Shown here: positions 45,837 to 55,359 of the stretch, in pieces
Numbering within the stretch: the first letter of the stretch is position 1
Layout of the letters: the number at the start of each line of letters is the position of its first letter
Assembly (NCBI RefSeq): GCF_020708045.1
Contig: NZ_JAJFES010000001.1
Location: 310,001-374,000, forward strand
Direction of reading: 5' to 3'
Source of the DNA: Massilia sp. IC2-278
Lineage (GTDB): Bacteria; Pseudomonadota; Gammaproteobacteria; Burkholderiales; Burkholderiaceae_D
DNA length: 64,000 nt
Notes under the pieces: model-generated
Told to the model about the DNA's origin: nothing
The model's database searches: none
The model's input: the letters and a program-made list of their open reading frames with translations, nothing else
Position numbers and translations under genes: made by a program

Positions 45837-46389
45837 ATGAGACGTACCGTAATCAAATCACTCCTTGCAGGGGTCATCGGCATGCTCGGTACCGGCTGTG
45901 TCGAGGGCAATGAAGGCCCCGGAATGGTGCTGCATTTCGCGTCGCTAAAAGAAGGATCGTCGTTGTTTGCATGGGAGCGCGTTTGCCCAGTGGGCAACGC
46001 GTCTCTGGCCCCGGCGGGCTTGGTCGAAGCAAAGACTGGCTAAGCGGCGGGAAGACTGAAGGCGCGGCACCGGATGGCCGTCAATTGCCTGAATGGGTGG
46101 AGTTCGAGTGGACTGAATACGCTTCCGACAAAGACGATTTACGGAACGAACTCGGACCGCTTCCTGTGCATGTTGAACGGGTCATCATCCGGGAACGCGT
46201 CCGCCAGATGTGATCGACGAAGTAATTCGCTCCAGGCATGCAACCCCGCCCGGGAAACTGCCCGACAAATCCCTCCAGTTGAATTTCGTCTGGACCGATA
46301 GCGGCATCAAGTTTCGTTGGCTGCTCAGGGAAAAGGACATCCCCGGACGTATGTCGCGATCCGGTGGCGATGTCATCGAAAGACCTTGA
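45837..46389 (+). pseudogene. Frameshifted second copy of the lipoprotein gene
   Basis: It aligns throughout with the copy at 45222 (start MRRTVIKSLLAGVIGMLGTGC, end RSGGDVIERP) but the frame changes twice: near 45975, so the first frame runs into a stop at 46041, and near 46199, where one base of CGCGTTCCGC is missing and the frame ends at TGA 46211. The product cannot be full length. The duplication includes about 50 bases upstream (GTTCCATCCAA... before each ATG). Confidence 0.75.
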
Positions 46390-46665
46390 CCTTCAAAAGG
46401 CAGGGCAGGGTGCCCACATTTGATTCGGTAACGACGCAAAAACGCGGAGGCTGGCTCAAACTCCACACCCCGCAGCACGGTTGAACCGGCTCACTTGCCG
46501 AGGAGGCAAGAAAGCACTTACACTGCATGCGGGGCGCTAAGCGGCGCCCCGCGCGCGTTGTAGCGCATGTGCCGTGTACGTGCGTTTGCCTTCGTTTTGC
46601 GCAAGTCTGCGTGCGGGCGCTTGTTGTGTTCACCTGGACCTTGCCCGGCCCGGCAAGGAATTGCG

Positions 46666-48591
46666 ATGCATTCCTCATCCTTATTCGAGTCGGTTTTCAA
46701 CCACGCGCCGATCGGCAACTACCTGCTGTCGCCCACGCCCGAGGCCATCGTCCTGGCCGTGAACGACGCCTTCCTGGCGGCATCCGGCCGCACGCGCGAG
46801 GAAATGGTCGGCGTCAGCCTGTTCACCACCTTTCCCGCCGACCCCAACGATCCCACCGACGATAGCGAGACCGTGCTGCGCGCCTCGCTGATGCGCGCCG
46901 TCGCCAGCGGCAAGCCCGACAGCCTGCCGACGGTGCGCTATCCGATCCCGGTCACGCAGGCCGATGGCAGCGTGCGCTTTGAGGAACGCTTCTGGAACGC
47001 GATCAGCACACCGCTGTTCGATGCCGACGGCCGCATCCTGTGCGTGTCCCACTCCACCAGCGACATCACCGAGCAGGTACGGGCGGCGGCCGCGCTGCGC
47101 GAGAGCGAAAAGCGTTTCCGCGCCCTGACCGATGCCGCCGCCGACGTGGTCTACACCATGAGCCCGGACTGGAGCGAAATGCACCAGCTCGACGGACGCG
47201 GCTTCCTGAAAGACACGGGCGGCTCCGACGAATCCTGGCTCGACGACTACATCCCGTCCGAGGAGCGCGTGCGCGTGCGCCAGGCCATCGACACGGCGCG
47301 CCGCAACAAGGCGGTGTTCGAACTCGAGCACAAGGTGCTGCGCGCCGACGGCAGCTGCGGCTGGACCCTGTCGCGCGCGGTGCCGATGCTCGACGCCGAG
47401 GGCGAGATCTACGAATGGATCGGCGCCGCCAACGACGTGACCGAGCGCCGCGAAACCGAGGAAAAGCTGCGCCAGGCCGACCGCCACAAGGACGAATTCC
47501 TGGCGATGCTGGCGCACGAGCTGCGCAACCCGCTGGCGCCGCTGGGCGCGGCCGCCCAGTTGCTGCAGATGGGCAAACCCGACGAAGCGCGGGTACGCCA
47601 CACCAGCCAGATCATCGCTCGCCAAGTGCTGCACATGACGCACCTGATCGACGACCTGCTCGACGTTTCGCGCGTGACCAACGGCCTGGTGTCGCTGGAC
47701 AAGGCGCCCGCCGAACTGAACCGCATCCTGGCCGAGGCGGTGGAGCAGGTGACACCGCTGATGCGCGCCCGCGCGCACGATTTTTCCTGCGAATTCGCGC
47801 CGGGTACGGTGATGGTCGACGGCGACAGCAAGCGCCTGGTGCAGGTGGTGGCGAATATCCTGAACAACGCCGCCAAGTACACGCCCGAAGGCGGCACGGT
47901 TTCCCTGGTGGCCGAGGCCGACGCACGCGAGATCCGCATCACCGTGACCGACAACGGCATCGGCATGGCGCCCCAGCTGGCGGCGCGCGCCTTCGACCTG
48001 TTTGCCCAGGCCGAGCGCAGCCCGGACCGTTCATCCGGCGGCCTTGGCCTGGGACTGGCGCTGGTGCGCAGCCTGGTCGAGCTGCACGGCGGCAGCGTGG
48101 CCTGCGACAGCGCCGGCGAAGGGCAGGGCAGCCGCTTCACGGTACGCCTGCCGCGCCTGCCCGCCGGGGAAGGCCCCGCGCAGCCCGAAGCCAGTGGGGG
48201 CGTTGCGCACGATGCGGGCGCAGCGCTGCGCATCATGGTGGTAGACGACAACGTCGACGCTGCCTCGATGCTGGCCATGCTGCTCGAAATCGACGGCCAC
48301 GAGGTGGCGGTGGAACACCATCCGCACCCGGCTTTGGCGCGGGCGCGCGCCGCGCCACCCCATGTCTGCCTGCTCGACATCGGCCTGCCCGACATGGACG
48401 GCAAGGAGCTGGCCCAGCGCCTGCGCGCCCAGCCGGAAACGGCGCACAGCTTGCTGGTGGCGATCACCGGCTATGGCCAGGACAGCGACCGCGCCTGCGC
48501 CCTGGACGCCGGGTTCGACCATTACCTGGTGAAACCCATCGACACGGCCAAGCTCGGCGATATCCTGGCCGAAGCCGGGGCCGCGGCGTGA
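46666..48591 (+). CDS. PAS hybrid sensor histidine kinase with receiver
   Basis: A 641-aa soluble kinase. AAGGAA precedes ATG 46666. Two PAS domains (about 5-140 and 150-265) are followed by HisKA with His284 in AHELRNP, a HATPase_c (NILNNAAKY and GLGLGLALVR) and a receiver with Asp571 in LLDIGLP and a Lys in VKP. The same late-domain arrangement occurs in two other kinases of this window. No membrane helix. Unknown partner. Confidence 0.9.
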   Translation: MHSSSLFESVFNHAPIGNYLLSPTPEAIVLAVNDAFLAASGRTREEMVGVSLFTTFPADPNDPTDDSETVLRASLMRAVASGKPDSLPTVRYPIPVTQADGSVRFEERFWNAISTPLFDADGRILCVSHSTSDITEQVRAAAALRESEKRFRALTDAAADVVYTMSPDWSEMHQLDGRGFLKDTGGSDESWLDDYIPSEERVRVRQAIDTARRNKAVFELEHKVLRADGSCGWTLSRAVPMLDAEGEIYEWIGAANDVTERRETEEKLRQADRHKDEFLAMLAHELRNPLAPLGAAAQLLQMGKPDEARVRHTSQIIARQVLHMTHLIDDLLDVSRVTNGLVSLDKAPAELNRILAEAVEQVTPLMRARAHDFSCEFAPGTVMVDGDSKRLVQVVANILNNAAKYTPEGGTVSLVAEADAREIRITVTDNGIGMAPQLAARAFDLFAQAERSPDRSSGGLGLGLALVRSLVELHGGSVACDSAGEGQGSRFTVRLPRLPAGEGPAQPEASGGVAHDAGAALRIMVVDDNVDAASMLAMLLEIDGHEVAVEHHPHPALARARAAPPHVCLLDIGLPDMDGKELAQRLRAQPETAHSLLVAITGYGQDSDRACALDAGFDHYLVKPIDTAKLGDILAEAGAAA

Positions 48592-48681
48592 GCCGGTTGA
48601 AGGATTTGCCAAGTTTGCAGTAGACGGCGCCAAGATTTTTCTCCTGCCGGCGTGCAGACTCTCCTTTCGAAGGAGAATTGC

Positions 48682-49635
48682 ATGCACGCACAAACAACCT
48701 GGCGCGGTATCGGCGCCGGCATCGCCGCCGGCGCCTTGTGGGGACTGGTGTTCCTGGCCCCGGAACTCACCCACGGCTTCACCTCGATGCAACTGTCGGC
48801 CGGGCGCTACCTCGCCTATGGCCTGGTGGCGGCGCTGCTGATCGCGCCCGGCTGGCGCCGCGTGAGCGCGCGCCTGACGCGCAGGGAATGGTGGACCCTG
48901 GCCTGGCTCAGCCCCGCGGGCAACGTCGTCTACTACATCTTCCTTGCCAACGCGGTGCGCAGCGGCGGCGTGGCCATGGCCTCGCTGGTGATCGGCCTGT
49001 CGCCGCTGGCCGTGACCCTGTTCGGGCGGGACGAGCGGCAGGCGCTGCCGCTGCGCCGTTTGCTGCCTTCGCTGCTGCTGGGCTTTGCGGGCCTGCTCTG
49101 CATCAGCTGGGAGTCGTTGTGGCGTTCGGAACCGGGCTCGCTCTTCGGCCTGCTGTGCGCGGTCGGGGCGCTGGCGTCCTGGACGGTGTATGCGGTCGCG
49201 AACAGCCGCGTGCTGGCGCGCCTGACGGCGGTCACGGCGCACGAGTGGAGTTTGCTGACCGGGGTGATGACCGGCGCCCAGGCTTTGCTGCTGGCAGTGC
49301 CGGCCTTCCTGTTCGCGTCGAACGCGCAGTCGGCGGCGGACTGGCTGCGCTTCACCGGCGTGGTGAGCGGTGTCGCCATCCTGTGCTCCATCATCGGCAA
49401 TGGCTTGTGGAACGTCGCCAGCCGCGCGCTGCCCATGAGCCTGATGGGGCAGATGATCATCTTCGAGACCGTGTTCGCGGCCTTGTACGGCTGGCTGTGG
49501 GAAGCGCGCTGGCCGAGCGGGCTGGAATGCGCGGCGATGCTGCTGCTGGTCGGCGGCGTGGTGTCCTGCGCTTCGGCGCACCGGAACGCGGCGCGAAAAG
49601 ACCGGTCGCCCGAGGCCGGAAATGCGGTATGCTGA
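48682..49635 (+). CDS. EamA (DMT) family transporter
   Basis: A 317-aa inner-membrane protein with about ten helices in two EamA repeats. AAGGAG precedes ATG 48682. Typical pieces are GIAAGALWGLVFLAPE at the start and NGLWNVASRALPMSLMGQMIIFETVFAALYG in the second repeat. Members export small metabolites such as amino acids or drugs. No clue to the substrate from its neighbours. Confidence 0.85.
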   Translation: MHAQTTWRGIGAGIAAGALWGLVFLAPELTHGFTSMQLSAGRYLAYGLVAALLIAPGWRRVSARLTRREWWTLAWLSPAGNVVYYIFLANAVRSGGVAMASLVIGLSPLAVTLFGRDERQALPLRRLLPSLLLGFAGLLCISWESLWRSEPGSLFGLLCAVGALASWTVYAVANSRVLARLTAVTAHEWSLLTGVMTGAQALLLAVPAFLFASNAQSAADWLRFTGVVSGVAILCSIIGNGLWNVASRALPMSLMGQMIIFETVFAALYGWLWEARWPSGLECAAMLLLVGGVVSCASAHRNAARKDRSPEAGNAVC

Positions 49636-49688
49636 TCGACGCACCAGCCTGTTGATCGACGCGTTTCCTCAACCTTGGGAGAAATAAA

Positions 49689-50168
49689 GTGACCAGCAAA
49701 AATACGGTATGCCTGTGGTACGACGGTACGGCTTTGGAGGCGGCGCAGTTCTATGCCGAGACCTTTCCCGACAGCGCAGTCGGCGACGTGTTCCGTGCGC
49801 CGGCCGACTTCCCGGCAGGAAAGGCGGGCGACGTGCTGACGGTGTTGTTCACGGTGGCCGGCATTCCCTGCTTGGGCCTGAACGGCGGCGCGATGTTCAA
49901 GCACAGCGAAGCATTTTCCTTCCAGGTCGCCACCGACGATCAGGAAGAGACCGACCGCCTGTGGAATGCCATCGTCGGCAATGGTGGACAGGAAAGCGAG
50001 TGCGGCTGGTGCAAGGACAAGTGGGGCCTGTCCTGGCAGATCACGCCGCGCGTGCTGACCGATGCCCTGGCCAATCCCGACCCGCAAGTGGGCCGGCGCG
50101 CTTTTGAAGCGATGATGACGATGCGCAAGATCGACGTGGCGAAAATCGAGGCGGCGGTGCGCGGCTAG
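49689..50168 (+). CDS. PhnB-like VOC family protein
   Basis: A 159-aa protein starting at GTG with GGGAG upstream. The VOC/PhnB pattern is clear: CLWYDGTALEAAQFYAETFPDS, GIPCLGLNGGAMFKHSEAFSFQV and WGLSWQITP. This group (often annotated 3-demethylubiquinone-9 3-methyltransferase-like) is a metal-free or metal-binding VOC fold of unknown activity; the methyltransferase name should not be used as function. Confidence 0.82.
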   Translation: MTSKNTVCLWYDGTALEAAQFYAETFPDSAVGDVFRAPADFPAGKAGDVLTVLFTVAGIPCLGLNGGAMFKHSEAFSFQVATDDQEETDRLWNAIVGNGGQESECGWCKDKWGLSWQITPRVLTDALANPDPQVGRRAFEAMMTMRKIDVAKIEAAVRG

Positions 50169-50225
50169 CCGCTTGATCCGGCCCGGCGGCATCGACACCG
50201 GCGTCGGGCACGCCGGTGTCGTCGA

Positions 50226-50621
50226 TCACGGCACAAAGACCATCTGGATTTCGGCCAGGTAGGCGCCATCCTGTTCGACCACGTGCAACTGCAGCACCAG
50301 GTCGCTACTGCCTTCTTCCTCGGTCCAGAGGTCGACCATGACGTCCCAGTGATGGCCGGTCCAGATGCATGCCGACGTGTTCCAGGCTTGCGGCGGCAGG
50401 GGCGCCAGGGTGGCGCCGTAGTCTTTGATGTAGCTGCGGATGTGGTCTGCGGTATCAGCGCTGACCGGCGCAACGCCGGCGACGCCGGTGCTCAGGGCAT
50501 AGTCCTGGCGCACGAAGGCGTCGACCACCGCCTCGATGGCCGCACGCCAGGCCGTCGGTACCGGCCCTTCGCCGCCGCCGTCCTTCATGAAGGAAACGGC
50601 GTCGTGCATGCCCGTGCGCAT
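50226..50621 (-). CDS. Conserved hypothetical protein
   Basis: A 131-aa protein with an N-terminal helix region and a C-terminal beta part containing WDVMVDLWTEEEGSSDLVLQL. This pattern recalls a small domain of unknown function (DUF7668-like), tentatively. Its ATG is directly after the GST stop codon, so both genes are in one transcript and translation is probably coupled. Confidence 0.6.
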   Translation of the reverse strand: MRTGMHDAVSFMKDGGGEGPVPTAWRAAIEAVVDAFVRQDYALSTGVAGVAPVSADTADHIRSYIKDYGATLAPLPPQAWNTSACIWTGHHWDVMVDLWTEEEGSSDLVLQLHVVEQDGAYLAEIQMVFVP

Positions 50622-51464
50622 TCAGTCCAGGTCCGACGCATCGTGGCGTTCCGCCACCTGCTCTTCCGGCTTGCCGCGCACGCGGTTGACCTTGCGGCCG
50701 CGGATCACGGCCGGACGCGCCGCCACTTCCTTCGCCCAGCGGTTCAGGTGCTGGTACTCGTGCACGGCCAGGAATTCGGCCGCGTCGTAGATTTCGCCCT
50801 GCACCAGGCCGCCGTACCAGGGCCAGATCGCCATGTCGGCAATAGTGTACTCGTCGCCGGCGATGAAGCGGTTCTGCGCCAGTTGGCGGTCCAGCACGTC
50901 GAGCTGGCGCTTGGCTTCCATGGCGTAGCGGTTGATCGCGTACTCGATCTTTTCCGGCGCGTAGGCGTAGAAGTGGCCGAAGCCGCCGCCCAGCAGCGGG
51001 CCGGCGCCCATTTGCCAGAACAGCCAGTTCAGGGTTTCGGTGCGCTTGGCCGCATCCTTCGGCAGGAAGGCGCCGAATTTCTCGGCCAGGTAGAGCAGGA
51101 TGGAACCGGATTCGAACACGCGCACCGGCGCATCGCCGCTGCGGTCCAGCAGGGCCGGGATCTTCGAATTCGGGTTGACGTCGACGAAGCCGCTGCCGAA
51201 CTGGTCGCCCTCGTTGATCTTGATGAGCCAGGCGTCGTATTCGGCGTCCTTGTGGCCGGTGGCCAGCAGCTCCTCGAGCATGATGGTGACTTTCACGCCG
51301 TTCGGCGTGGCCAGCGAGTACAGCTGCAGCGGGTGCTTGCCGACCGGGAGTTCCTTCTCGTGGGTCGGCCCGGCGGTCGGGCGGTTGATGCTGGCGAAGG
51401 GGCCGCCGTTGGCGGCGGGTACCCAGACCCTGGGCGGTTGATATTGCGTCGACTGGTCAGTCAT
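50622..51464 (-). CDS. yghU: YghU-type glutathione S-transferase (disulfide-bond oxidoreductase)
   Basis: A 280-aa protein with the YghU-specific N-terminal extension (QPPRVWVP) and thioredoxin-fold part (LQLYSLATPNGVKVTIMLEEL, then NPNSKIPALLD and FESGSILLYLAEK). The C-terminal helical domain has FIAGDEYTIADMAIWPWYGG. The YghU family uses two glutathiones and reduces disulfides and peroxides. AAAGGAG precedes ATG 51464. Confidence 0.88.
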   Translation of the reverse strand: MTDQSTQYQPPRVWVPAANGGPFASINRPTAGPTHEKELPVGKHPLQLYSLATPNGVKVTIMLEELLATGHKDAEYDAWLIKINEGDQFGSGFVDVNPNSKIPALLDRSGDAPVRVFESGSILLYLAEKFGAFLPKDAAKRTETLNWLFWQMGAGPLLGGGFGHFYAYAPEKIEYAINRYAMEAKRQLDVLDRQLAQNRFIAGDEYTIADMAIWPWYGGLVQGEIYDAAEFLAVHEYQHLNRWAKEVAARPAVIRGRKVNRVRGKPEEQVAERHDASDLD

Positions 51465-51567
51465 CCTGTTCTCCTTTGTGGGGTGGACTTGCATGCCTGA
51501 CCAGATTCTAGCCGCACTCGCCGGATGGCGCTGGCGGCGGACAAAATTGTACGGATCAGCGGCCGAA

Positions 51568-52539
51568 TCAGCGGCCGAATTCCGGATTCGGGCGGGTCAG
51601 GTAGTACCACTCCGAGTTGGCGTTGGCATTGGCGTCCGGGAACAGGATGCGGCCGCTGAACTCGGCCACGACCGGCGTGCCGTCGGCGCGGGTGCCGATC
51701 TGTTCGCCCTCGATCACCGGGTCGAAACTGGCCCAGCTGCGGGAAAACGCATCGGCGGCGTCCGTCTTGTCGTGCACCACGACCATCTGCAGCGCTTCCA
51801 TTTCGTCGAACGGGACCGGCTCCGGCTCCGGCGCATCGACCAGTTTCAAAAAGGCGAGGGTATTCATGATGGCCCGGTAGGCCACTTCCGGTGCGCGCGG
51901 GTCGAGGTGCTGGCCGCATTCGAGGGTCAGCGCGTAGCCGCCGGTAGTGCGCATGTATTCGGTGGTGCCGACGCCGTAGCGCAGCACGGTTTCGAGTTCG
52001 GCTGCATTTCCGCGCGAACGGCGCTTGACGCCGCCGCCGTAGGCCGCCATCCAGCCGGTCACGAAACGGCGCACGCCCAGGCGCCGCGCCAGCGCGCGCT
52101 CCTTCTCGGCGTGCCGGAAGGGTTCGAGGTCGCCGTCGTTGTTGACCGGGCCGACCATCACGAAGGGCTCGCCGTGGGCGGCGTTGAATGAGTGCAGGTC
52201 GAGCAGCACGTCGTGTTGGGCCAGCAGCGGACACAGCCAGTTGGCGATTTGGTCCTCGAAATCCTGCGGATCGTCCTTCGGGAACAGGTTGCGGTTCAGG
52301 TTGCGGTCGCCGTTGCGCTCGTTCTTCTGGTAGGCGAGGGGATTCACGATCGGCACGAAGGTGACGCTGCCGGCGGCAATGCGCAGGGCGCCGCTATCGA
52401 GCTCGGCCATCACGCGCTTGATTGCTTCGGTGCCGCAGATTTCGTTGCCGTGGGTGGCGCCCATGATGATGACGCGCGGACCCTGGCCGAGGCCGGTATA
52501 GGTGACGGATTTAAACTGGAAATTGCGGGCGGAGCTCAT
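51568..52539 (-). CDS. M14-like succinylglutamate desuccinylase/aspartoacylase family deacylase
   Basis: A 323-aa zinc hydrolase. The zinc motif GATHGNE supplies His30 and Glu33, and a third ligand is His in DVLLDLHSFN. Block TLECGQH and a later beta domain are present. It deacylates an N-acyl amino acid or related amide; the actual substrate is unknown. A 12-base direct repeat at 51556-51579 duplicates its stop codon region. The ATG at 52539 is chosen over one five codons upstream. Confidence 0.8.
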   Translation of the reverse strand: MSSARNFQFKSVTYTGLGQGPRVIIMGATHGNEICGTEAIKRVMAELDSGALRIAAGSVTFVPIVNPLAYQKNERNGDRNLNRNLFPKDDPQDFEDQIANWLCPLLAQHDVLLDLHSFNAAHGEPFVMVGPVNNDGDLEPFRHAEKERALARRLGVRRFVTGWMAAYGGGVKRRSRGNAAELETVLRYGVGTTEYMRTTGGYALTLECGQHLDPRAPEVAYRAIMNTLAFLKLVDAPEPEPVPFDEMEALQMVVVHDKTDAADAFSRSWASFDPVIEGEQIGTRADGTPVVAEFSGRILFPDANANANSEWYYLTRPNPEFGR

Positions 52540-52646
52540 GCGATGGTGATCCAAGGAAATATCGGTCCTGCCATTTTATCGGTAAATGCTGGCTGCCGTG
52601 GATGGCGCGTGGCATCATTGCCACCTTCGCAAGCTCGCTCTTTCCA

Positions 52647-53801
52647 ATGACTTCTTCCCGCAGTGCCCGCCTCAGTAGCCGCATACATGGACTCGACACC
52701 CTGCGCGCGCTCGCCGTGACGCTGGTGGTGCTGCACCACTACACCCTGTTCGTGTCGAACGACGACCACACCTTCGGCTGGGTCGGGCGCATCGGCTGGA
52801 CCGGGGTTGATTTGTTCTTTGCCCTGTCGGGCTACCTGATCGGGAACCAGATTTTCAAGGCCCTGCGTACCGAACATGGTCTGTCGCTGAAAAACTTCTA
52901 TGCGCGCCGCCTGCTGCGCACGCTGCCGAATTTCTGGGTGGTGCTGGCGCTGTACTTCCTGTGGCCGGCCTGGCGCGAGCATGCCGACCTGCTGCCGCTG
53001 TGGCGCTACCTCAGCTTTACCCAGAACATCGGCCTGCCGCCGGGCACCGGTTTTTCACACAGTTGGTCGCTGGCCATCGAGGAGCAGTTTTACTTGCTGC
53101 TGCCAGCGCTGGCCATGATCGGCGCGGCGCTGCGCTGGCGCATCGGCGTGGCCTGGATGGCGATTGTTTTGGTCGTCGTGGGCGGCATGCTGCTGCGCGC
53201 CGATCTGTGGAGCGCCCATGTCGACGGCAACAAGTATGGGACTTACTTCTATTACAAGCTCATTTATTACTCAAGCTTATGCAGGCTCGACGAACTGGTG
53301 GCCGGCGTGGCGCTGGCCTTGCTGAAGAACCGCCACGCGAGCGTCTGGGCCGCGCTCACGCGCCACGGTAACGCGGCGCTGGTGGCGGGCCTCGCCATCA
53401 TCGGCGGCGCATTCTGGTGCTTCCTCGATAAGCGCTACGGCTTTGCGGTGACGGTGTTCGGGCTGCCGGCACTCGGCATGGGTTTCGGCTTGCTGATCCT
53501 GTCCGCGCTGTCGCAGCGCTCGCTCCTGCGCGACCTGCGTGTTCCCGGCGCCGCCAGCCTGGCGCTGTGGTCGTACGCGATCTACCTGACCCACCGCGGC
53601 GTGAGCGCGCTCGGCGCCGCATGGCTGGCGGAAATCGGCTATGGGCCGGAAACGGCGCCGGCGATTCTCGTGCTGCTTGCCCTGTCGGTACTGGGCGGCT
53701 GGCTGCTCTACGTGCTGGTGGAAACGCCGTTCATGCGCCTGCGCGAGCGCTACGTGCCGAGCAACCTGGCCAAGCCCTTGTTCAATCCCGTGCTTCGATG
53801 A
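52647..53801 (+). CDS. Acyltransferase 3 (OafA/YrhL-like) membrane protein
   Basis: A 384-aa integral membrane acyltransferase with about ten helices. The signature RIHGLDTLRALAVTLVVLHHY places the conserved His pair near residue 31, and SWSLAIEEQFYLLLP is the second hallmark. Such enzymes acylate surface sugars, antibiotics or peptidoglycan. The start is uncertain: ATG 52647 or 15 codons earlier at 52602; neither has a clear ribosome site. It is convergent with the next gene. Confidence 0.85.
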   Translation: MTSSRSARLSSRIHGLDTLRALAVTLVVLHHYTLFVSNDDHTFGWVGRIGWTGVDLFFALSGYLIGNQIFKALRTEHGLSLKNFYARRLLRTLPNFWVVLALYFLWPAWREHADLLPLWRYLSFTQNIGLPPGTGFSHSWSLAIEEQFYLLLPALAMIGAALRWRIGVAWMAIVLVVVGGMLLRADLWSAHVDGNKYGTYFYYKLIYYSSLCRLDELVAGVALALLKNRHASVWAALTRHGNAALVAGLAIIGGAFWCFLDKRYGFAVTVFGLPALGMGFGLLILSALSQRSLLRDLRVPGAASLALWSYAIYLTHRGVSALGAAWLAEIGYGPETAPAILVLLALSVLGGWLLYVLVETPFMRLRERYVPSNLAKPLFNPVLR

Positions 53802-54255
53802 CGTCGAAGGCGGCCGGCATGGCGCCCAGGAAGGCGAGCGTCGCATGCACGCGTTCGCGCATGTCCTGCCCCTGCGTCGCCTCGATGGCGGCGCGCAGGC
53901 CGGGACGCGCTTCCAGCGTATGCGGACTGCGGTAGGCCTCGACCAGCAGGGCGACCAGGTCGAGCGGCGCGTTGCAACTACGGCGCAGGCGCGTGTCGAT
54001 CACGGCGAGCAGGGTGCGCTGCATGGCCGGCGTGGGATTGACGATGTGGGCGAATATCGACGGCGTGTTCGCGATCGAATCGCACAGCGCGCGCTCGATG
54101 GCGTCGGGCTTCAGGTCGGAGGCGATGTCGAAGTAGGCCCGGTCCCAGCGCGTGCGCGCATAGGCGTGGCCGGCGGGGAAGCGATCGATGGTCTCGAAGC
54201 CGAGCGCATGGCTGGCTTTCGACAGCAGATCGAGCACGATGGGCATCAGCGGCAT
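53782..54255 (-). CDS. Conserved hypothetical helical protein
   Basis: A 157-aa protein, mainly helical, without membrane segment. It begins MPLMPIVLDLLSKASHALGFETIDRF. No family recognised. The start at 54255 is set by where the protein-like sequence begins. It overlaps the acyltransferase 3' end by 20 bases in the opposite direction. A 101-nt hairpin precedes it. Confidence 0.55.
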   Translation of the reverse strand: MPLMPIVLDLLSKASHALGFETIDRFPAGHAYARTRWDRAYFDIASDLKPDAIERALCDSIANTPSIFAHIVNPTPAMQRTLLAVIDTRLRRSCNAPLDLVALLVEAYRSPHTLEARPGLRAAIEATQGQDMRERVHATLAFLGAMPAAFDVIEARD

Positions 54256-54348
54256 GGCTGGAAGGAGTACGGTGTAGACATGCCGTGAGTGTAATCGAAA
54301 GCGCAGTGGGCGATCGAACGACCGCCCGCCCACGCATAAACCTTTATG

Positions 54349-54449
54349 CTGAACGTCTGGCCGCATCCAGGGCAAGGCGCATCGGCGAAGACAGTACGCT
54401 AGTACGGCGAGACGATGCAACGACGCCATGGGTGCGGCCAGGCGTTCAG
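54349..54449. repeat. 101-nt imperfect inverted repeat (long hairpin element)
   Basis: The ends CTGAACGTCTGGCCGCATCCA and its complement (TGGGTGCGGCCAGGCGTTCAG) pair over 21 positions with few mismatches; inside, GCATCG/CGATGC pair again and the centre is GTAC-GCTA-GTAC. The whole element can fold into one long hairpin. It includes the stop codon of the pirin gene. Confidence 0.7.
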
Positions 54450-55318
54450 GCTGCGAATTTCCCGGAGCGGAAGTCCTCGACCGCCTGCTGCAGCTCGGCC
54501 TGGGTATTCATCACGAAGGGACCATATTGCGCGATCGGTTCCTTCAGCGGCCGGCCCGCGATCAGCAGCAAACGGGTCGGCTTCGCGGCTTTGACCACCA
54601 CGCCATCGGCGCCTTCGGCATTGTCGAAGATCGCCATGCGCGTCTGCGGCACGCCCTTGCCGCCAACGACCGCTTCGCCACGGAATACGTAGATGAAGGC
54701 ATTGTGGCCGGCGGGCAGGGCCTGTTCAAAAATCGCACCTTCCGGCAGCTCGATGTCCAGGTACAGCGGCTCCGTCCCTTCGCGCTGCACGGCGCCGGCC
54801 ACGCCGTGGCTTGCGCCTGCGATCACCTGCACCGTCGCGCCGGAATCGAGCGTGAAGCGCGGCACCTGTTCGTTCGGGATGTCGCGGTACCACGGCGCCA
54901 TCATCTTGTCCTTCGCCGGCAGGTTCAGCCACAGCTGGAAGCCTTCCATCAGGCCTTCGTTCTGCTCGGGCATCTCGGAGTGGATCACGCCACGTCCGGC
55001 CGTCATCCACTGCACGCCGCCGTCGGTGACGAGACCCTCGTTACCGGCGCTGTCGCGGTGGCGCATGCGCCCGGCCAGCATGTAGGTGACGGTCTCGAAG
55101 CCGCGGTGCGGGTGCTCCGGAAACCCCGCGATGTAGTCGCCTGCCTTGTCGCTGCCGAAGGCATCGAGCATCAGGAAGGGGTCGAGGCGGCGCTGCAGGG
55201 TGTTGGTGAGGACGCGGTTGATTTTCACGCCCGCGCCGTCCATCACGTACTGGCCGGCGATCACGCGCTCGACGCCACGCGCTTTGTTCACGCTTTGGGT
55301 TTGAATCGTTGCAGTCAT
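54446..55318 (-). CDS. Pirin family protein
   Basis: A 290-aa double-cupin iron protein. The signature HPHRGFETVTYMLAG with HRDSAG and GRGVIHSE supplies the His/Glu metal ligands. YhhW-type bacterial pirins have quercetinase activity. AAAGGAG lies before two adjacent ATGs; the second (55318) has the better spacing. It lies 38 bases downstream of azoR on the same strand, so both are probably co-transcribed and divergent from the LysR gene. Confidence 0.88.
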   Translation of the reverse strand: MTATIQTQSVNKARGVERVIAGQYVMDGAGVKINRVLTNTLQRRLDPFLMLDAFGSDKAGDYIAGFPEHPHRGFETVTYMLAGRMRHRDSAGNEGLVTDGGVQWMTAGRGVIHSEMPEQNEGLMEGFQLWLNLPAKDKMMAPWYRDIPNEQVPRFTLDSGATVQVIAGASHGVAGAVQREGTEPLYLDIELPEGAIFEQALPAGHNAFIYVFRGEAVVGGKGVPQTRMAIFDNAEGADGVVVKAAKPTRLLLIAGRPLKEPIAQYGPFVMNTQAELQQAVEDFRSGKFAA

Positions 55319-55359
55319 CATCTTCTCCTTTGCTTGCGCCGCCTGAGCGGCAAATAATC

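Noticed and set aside
49689..50168. Ubiquinone methyltransferase function for the PhnB-like protein
   Set aside because: The name comes from an old family label; the protein is a VOC fold without a SAM-binding motif.
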